Positions 61,114 through 64,000 of a stretch of DNA of 64,000 nucleotides are shown here, in pieces; position 1 is the first letter of the stretch, and every line of letters begins with the position of its first letter. The notes beneath the pieces are model-generated. The model was given only the letters and a program-made list of their open reading frames with translations. It was not told where the DNA came from and did not search any database. The DNA lies in NCBI RefSeq assembly GCF_000192225.1, contig NZ_GL872418.1, positions 1 to 64,000 of the forward strand, given 5' to 3'. The DNA is from Capnocytophaga sp. oral taxon 338 str. F0234. Its GTDB lineage: Bacteria > Bacteroidota > Bacteroidia > Flavobacteriales > Flavobacteriaceae. A program made the position numbers and the translations under genes.

Positions 61114-63720
61114 CTACTGATCTAATCCGCTAAAAAGGTCTGGTTGTGTCGCCTCTGGTGCTGCGGTTTCCTCTTCTTTGTTGGCTTCTTCTTCAGCTTG
61201 AGGTTCTTCGTAAGGAAGTGGCTCCAAAGGAATAATCTCCTTGATACGCTCGGTGGTGAGTTGGTTACCGATGGCTTTGATACCCTTGATAGCGATAAAC
61301 TCTTCTATATTGACCGTTTGGTTCTCAGCACGTTCCCTACCGGTCTTGGTAAATACGACCTCAGCCATAGGACGCCACTGAGTGGAGACAAAGAGCAGCT
61401 GAGATTTAGGGTGGTCGGAGATGACGAGTTCCTCTCGATTAGGGTTTTCCACTAAGAAGCGTTTGACAAAGTAGCGTTCTTTCTCTCCCTCATAGTGAAT
61501 CACCGAAATAGGCTTTTCAGGGTTCCACTTCTCTATGATAAGCAGGTTAGGGTCAAAGTGTAGAGAGAGATCAGGAATTACTGTCTTCACTACAGCATCC
61601 TTGCCAATAAGCAGCAACCTATCTTCCCCCTTGAAGGAGCCGAGTAGCTCGCCACGGCCCTCGGTATTGAGGCGGTGTACGATAGGGTCGTACCATATCT
61701 TGCGTGGCTTGAGGGTGGAAATACCTTTTTCCTTGAGTTCTATACGCTTAATGGCGTACTTTGTCACGATATTTCCGCGAGAGGCTCTTCCTTTGATAAG
61801 AATATCAGCAAAATTGATATCCCATTTGAGTTTCTTTACGCTACCTGCCTGACGGAGTATGATGGTTATCACCTCCGCCTCTCCGTTGGGATTGGCTGAA
61901 AAGTATAGGATTTGAGAATCCTTATGTGGTTCTATCACATCATATTCCTTATCACGAATAATTCCCGTCACGGTAAAGCGTTTGATATAGGAGATTTTGT
62001 CATTCCCGTTGCGATACACTAGGTTGTACACCGTACGGGTGTCATTCTTCTTAAACACTCCTACATGAACAATATTCTTGCCTACATAGCTCTTTTCGGT
62101 TACCTTGGTGATAATCATTTTCCCATCGGCGGTAAAGACAATAATATCATCTATATCGCTACAATCGGCCACATATTCGTCTTTCTTGAGAGAAGTACCC
62201 ACAAATCCCTCTTCGCGATTGACATAAAGTTTAAGGTTACGTACCACTACCTTGGTAGCCTCAATGGTATCGAAAGGACGTATCTGCGTTTTGCGCTCCT
62301 TGCCTTTGCCATATTTCTTTTGCAGATTCCTGAAATAGTCAATGGTGAAAGAAATCAAATTGGCCAAGTGATTTTTAACCACTTCTATATCTGCTTCTAT
62401 CTTTAGGAGATTTTCCTCGGCCTTGTAGGTATCATAGCGAGTGATACGAATCATGGGGATTTGGGTAAGGCGGTCTATATCCTCATCGGTGATAGGGCGT
62501 AAGAGTTGTTCCTTGAAGGGTTCAAAGCGCTCGTATAGGTAGGCAAAAAGGCTTTCCTTATCATTATATTTCTTAAAGTCAATATACATCTCCTCACGGA
62601 TAAATATTTTCTCCAAGGAGGCGTTGTGCCATTTTTGTTCTAGATCATCGAGCTTTACCTCCAATTCCTTTTTGAGAATCTCCACGGTGCGGTCGGTGCT
62701 CTTGCGCAGTATATCGCTCACCCCTATAAAGTGGGGCTTGTTATCCTCAATCACACAACAGAGCGGGGAAATAGAGAGTTCACAATCGGTAAAGGCATAG
62801 AGGGCATCTATGGTCTTATCGGGGGAAATTCCTTTGGGTAGGTGTACCAATATCTCCACATCCTTGGCTGTATTGTCATCTACCTTTAGGATTTTTATCT
62901 TTCCTTTTTCATTGGCTTTAAGGATAGAATCAATCAGCGAAGAAGTGGTTGTCCCAAAGGGTATCTCGGTGATGACCAAGGTAGCTTTGTCCCTTTGGGC
63001 GATACGGGCACGCACCCTGATACGGCCTCCTCGCATACCATCGTTATAGGTGGCGGCATCCATGATACCTGCTGTAGGAAAATCGGGGTATAGCTCAAAG
63101 GGCTTGCCTTCTAAGTACAGCACAGAGGCATCAATGAGTTCGTTAAAATTATGGGGCAATATTTTGGTAGAAAGCCCCACAGCAATTCCTTCCGCTCCTT
63201 GGGCTAGAAGTAGGGGAAACTTTACCGGCAGGTGTACAGGCTCATCGTTACGGCCGTCGTAGCTCTTTTGCCACTCGGTTACCTTGGGACTAAAGAGCAC
63301 ATCAAGGGCAAACTTAGAGAGACGTGCCTCTATATATCGGGGAGCCGCAGCATCATCGCCTGTGAGGATATTCCCCCAGCTTCCTTGGGTGTCAATGAGC
63401 AGCTGTTTTTGTCCCAACTGGATGATAGCATCGCCAATAGAAGCATCTCCATGGGGGTGATATTTCATGGTATTACCCACGATATTGGCAACCTTATTAT
63501 AGCGGCCGTCCTCTAGCTCGTCCATGGAGTGCATGATACGGCGCTGCACAGGCTTAAAACCGTCCTCCAAAGCGGGAACAGCTCGTTCTAAGATAACATA
63601 AGAGGCGTAGTCCAAGAACCAAGTCTCATACATTCCACTGATACGAGTAATAGTCTCTTGGGAATCTCCTTGTGGAGTTTCAGAAGATAGATTTTGTTCT
63701 ATAGGAGTATTTTCTTCCAT
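61114..63720 (-). CDS. parC: DNA topoisomerase IV subunit A
   Basis: 868 residues from ATG 63720, which starts MEENTPIEQ; the frame also extends 15 bases upstream. ATP-dependent decatenation of chromosomes with ParE. The catalytic Tyr is in AAAPRYIEARLSKFA near residue 128. The quinolone-determining helix region is NTMKYHPHGDASIGDAIIQLGQ near residue 88, and the C-terminal part is a degenerate beta-propeller. The last 30 residues are acidic (EEEANKEEETAAPEA). Length and the PLLLAQGAEGIAVGLSTKILPHN stretch fit Bacteroidota ParC better than GyrA. parE is not in the window. Confidence 0.93.
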   Translation of the reverse strand: MEENTPIEQNLSSETPQGDSQETITRISGMYETWFLDYASYVILERAVPALEDGFKPVQRRIMHSMDELEDGRYNKVANIVGNTMKYHPHGDASIGDAIIQLGQKQLLIDTQGSWGNILTGDDAAAPRYIEARLSKFALDVLFSPKVTEWQKSYDGRNDEPVHLPVKFPLLLAQGAEGIAVGLSTKILPHNFNELIDASVLYLEGKPFELYPDFPTAGIMDAATYNDGMRGGRIRVRARIAQRDKATLVITEIPFGTTTSSLIDSILKANEKGKIKILKVDDNTAKDVEILVHLPKGISPDKTIDALYAFTDCELSISPLCCVIEDNKPHFIGVSDILRKSTDRTVEILKKELEVKLDDLEQKWHNASLEKIFIREEMYIDFKKYNDKESLFAYLYERFEPFKEQLLRPITDEDIDRLTQIPMIRITRYDTYKAEENLLKIEADIEVVKNHLANLISFTIDYFRNLQKKYGKGKERKTQIRPFDTIEATKVVVRNLKLYVNREEGFVGTSLKKDEYVADCSDIDDIIVFTADGKMIITKVTEKSYVGKNIVHVGVFKKNDTRTVYNLVYRNGNDKISYIKRFTVTGIIRDKEYDVIEPHKDSQILYFSANPNGEAEVITIILRQAGSVKKLKWDINFADILIKGRASRGNIVTKYAIKRIELKEKGISTLKPRKIWYDPIVHRLNTEGRGELLGSFKGEDRLLLIGKDAVVKTVIPDLSLHFDPNLLIIEKWNPEKPISVIHYEGEKERYFVKRFLVENPNREELVISDHPKSQLLFVSTQWRPMAEVVFTKTGRERAENQTVNIEEFIAIKGIKAIGNQLTTERIKEIIPLEPLPYEEPQAEEEANKEEETAAPEATQPDLFSGLDQ

Positions 63721-63740
63721 AAAAGTAAAAAGCAAAAGAT

Positions 63741-63777
63741 AAAAAGTAAAAGGAAAACCTATTACCTTTTACTTTTT
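63741..63777 (-). terminator. terminator of bamA
   Basis: AAAAAGTAAAAGG and CCTTTTACTTTTT make a 13-bp stem with an 11-base loop, directly after the bamA stop and before parC. Confidence 0.7.
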
Positions 63778-63785
63778 ACCTGATA

Positions 63786-64000
63786 TTAAAACTGTTGTCC
63801 AAAAATAAAGTGTGTTTCCCATCCGTGAGGAGTAGTTCGCCCATTGATTCCATCATATCCATATCCAAAATCAAAACCTAACAATCCGAGCATAGGCATG
63901 AAGATACGTACTCCAAATCCTGCAGATCGCTTGATATCAAAAGGATTATACTGAGAAAAACTCTGGAAAGAATTAGCTCCTTCAGCAAACACCAATCCAT
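63786..64000 (-). CDS. bamA: outer-membrane assembly factor BamA, C-terminal end
   Basis: Only the last 70 or so residues are inside the window; the gene continues past the right edge. SAGFGVRIFMPMLGLLGFDFGYGYDGINGR and the closing GWETHFIFGQQF are the last strands of the BamA barrel, with the C-terminal Phe that the barrel signal needs. BamA inserts barrel proteins into the outer membrane. It precedes parC, separated by a terminator. Confidence 0.92.
   Translation of the reverse strand, partial: GLVFAEGANSFQSFSQYNPFDIKRSAGFGVRIFMPMLGLLGFDFGYGYDGINGRTTPHGWETHFIFGQQF

Noticed and set aside
1-64000. tRNA, rRNA, CRISPR arrays or intact insertion sequences
   Set aside because: By eye I found no T-loop-like GGTTCGA context, no regularly spaced repeats and no transposase; a covariance-model scan would be needed to be certain for tRNA.

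Overview
The window looks like chromosome of a low-GC member of the Bacteroidota, most likely a Flavobacteriaceae of the Capnocytophaga type. The evidence is: promoters of the Bacteroidota form TTG-N19-TAnnTTTG before many genes; start codons without Shine-Dalgarno sequences; signal peptides ending in SQ or AQ; a PorT/SprT protein of the type IX secretion system; long NusB; L21 with a C-terminal extension; and the peroxiredoxin-thioredoxin-DUF6952 operon. The genus is an inference from overall style, not from a marker gene.

Layout. 1-2635 is the 5' part of a large secreted surface protein (minus strand, running off the left edge). 2860-7447 holds rpoC and a DUF3467 gene; rpoC has its own promoter and leader and is not next to rpoB. 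7753-13277 carries gamma-glutamyltransferase, a secreted unknown, tpiA and a POT peptide transporter. 13567-19779 carries a CapA-like protein, folP, the peroxiredoxin operon, a DUF2271-like protein, an acyl-CoA carboxylase beta subunit and a barstar-like protein. 19939-27422 carries recA, ppa, a hemerythrin/PAS-type protein with a polyprenyl synthase, an ExbB/DUF2149/Maf operon, an MlaE/MlaF pair and gcvH. 27473-34639 carries a small lipoprotein, D-lactate dehydrogenase, the ubiE-porT-dsbD operon and a DUF5723 protein. 34872-43279 carries a nitroreductase, an ABC-F ATPase, dnaX, a secreted PepE, a spermidine-synthase-like protein, queE, yajC, a DUF1573 lipoprotein and nusB. 43547-50066 carries a membrane-anchored L7/L12-like protein, nrdB, rplU-rpmA, an S9 peptidase and a MetY-type enzyme. 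The right end has parC and the 3' end of bamA.

The accessory part lies between about 50.2 and 61.0 kb. It holds a DUF4424/YARHG protein, small unknowns, DUF2911 and DUF4279 proteins, three tandem paralogous lipoproteins, a YD-repeat-like secreted protein, and a run of small genes resembling immunity or toxin-antitoxin genes. This includes a truncated zeta-toxin P-loop fragment behind a 64-residue putative antitoxin. Two repeats show that this region is a recombination mosaic: a 132-bp repeat at 58350 and 60315, and an ~85-bp repeat at 56983 and 60448. They have fused the first codons of the antitoxin and of a lipoprotein to foreign sequence.

The most notable single observation is dnaX. The AAA+ part ends just after a run of ten A (38636-38645), and the tau-type C-terminal part is fully open in the -1 frame. 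This is what programmed frameshifting or transcriptional slippage would need to make gamma and tau forms, although a homopolymer error would look the same. I saw no tRNA, rRNA, CRISPR array or intact insertion sequence.
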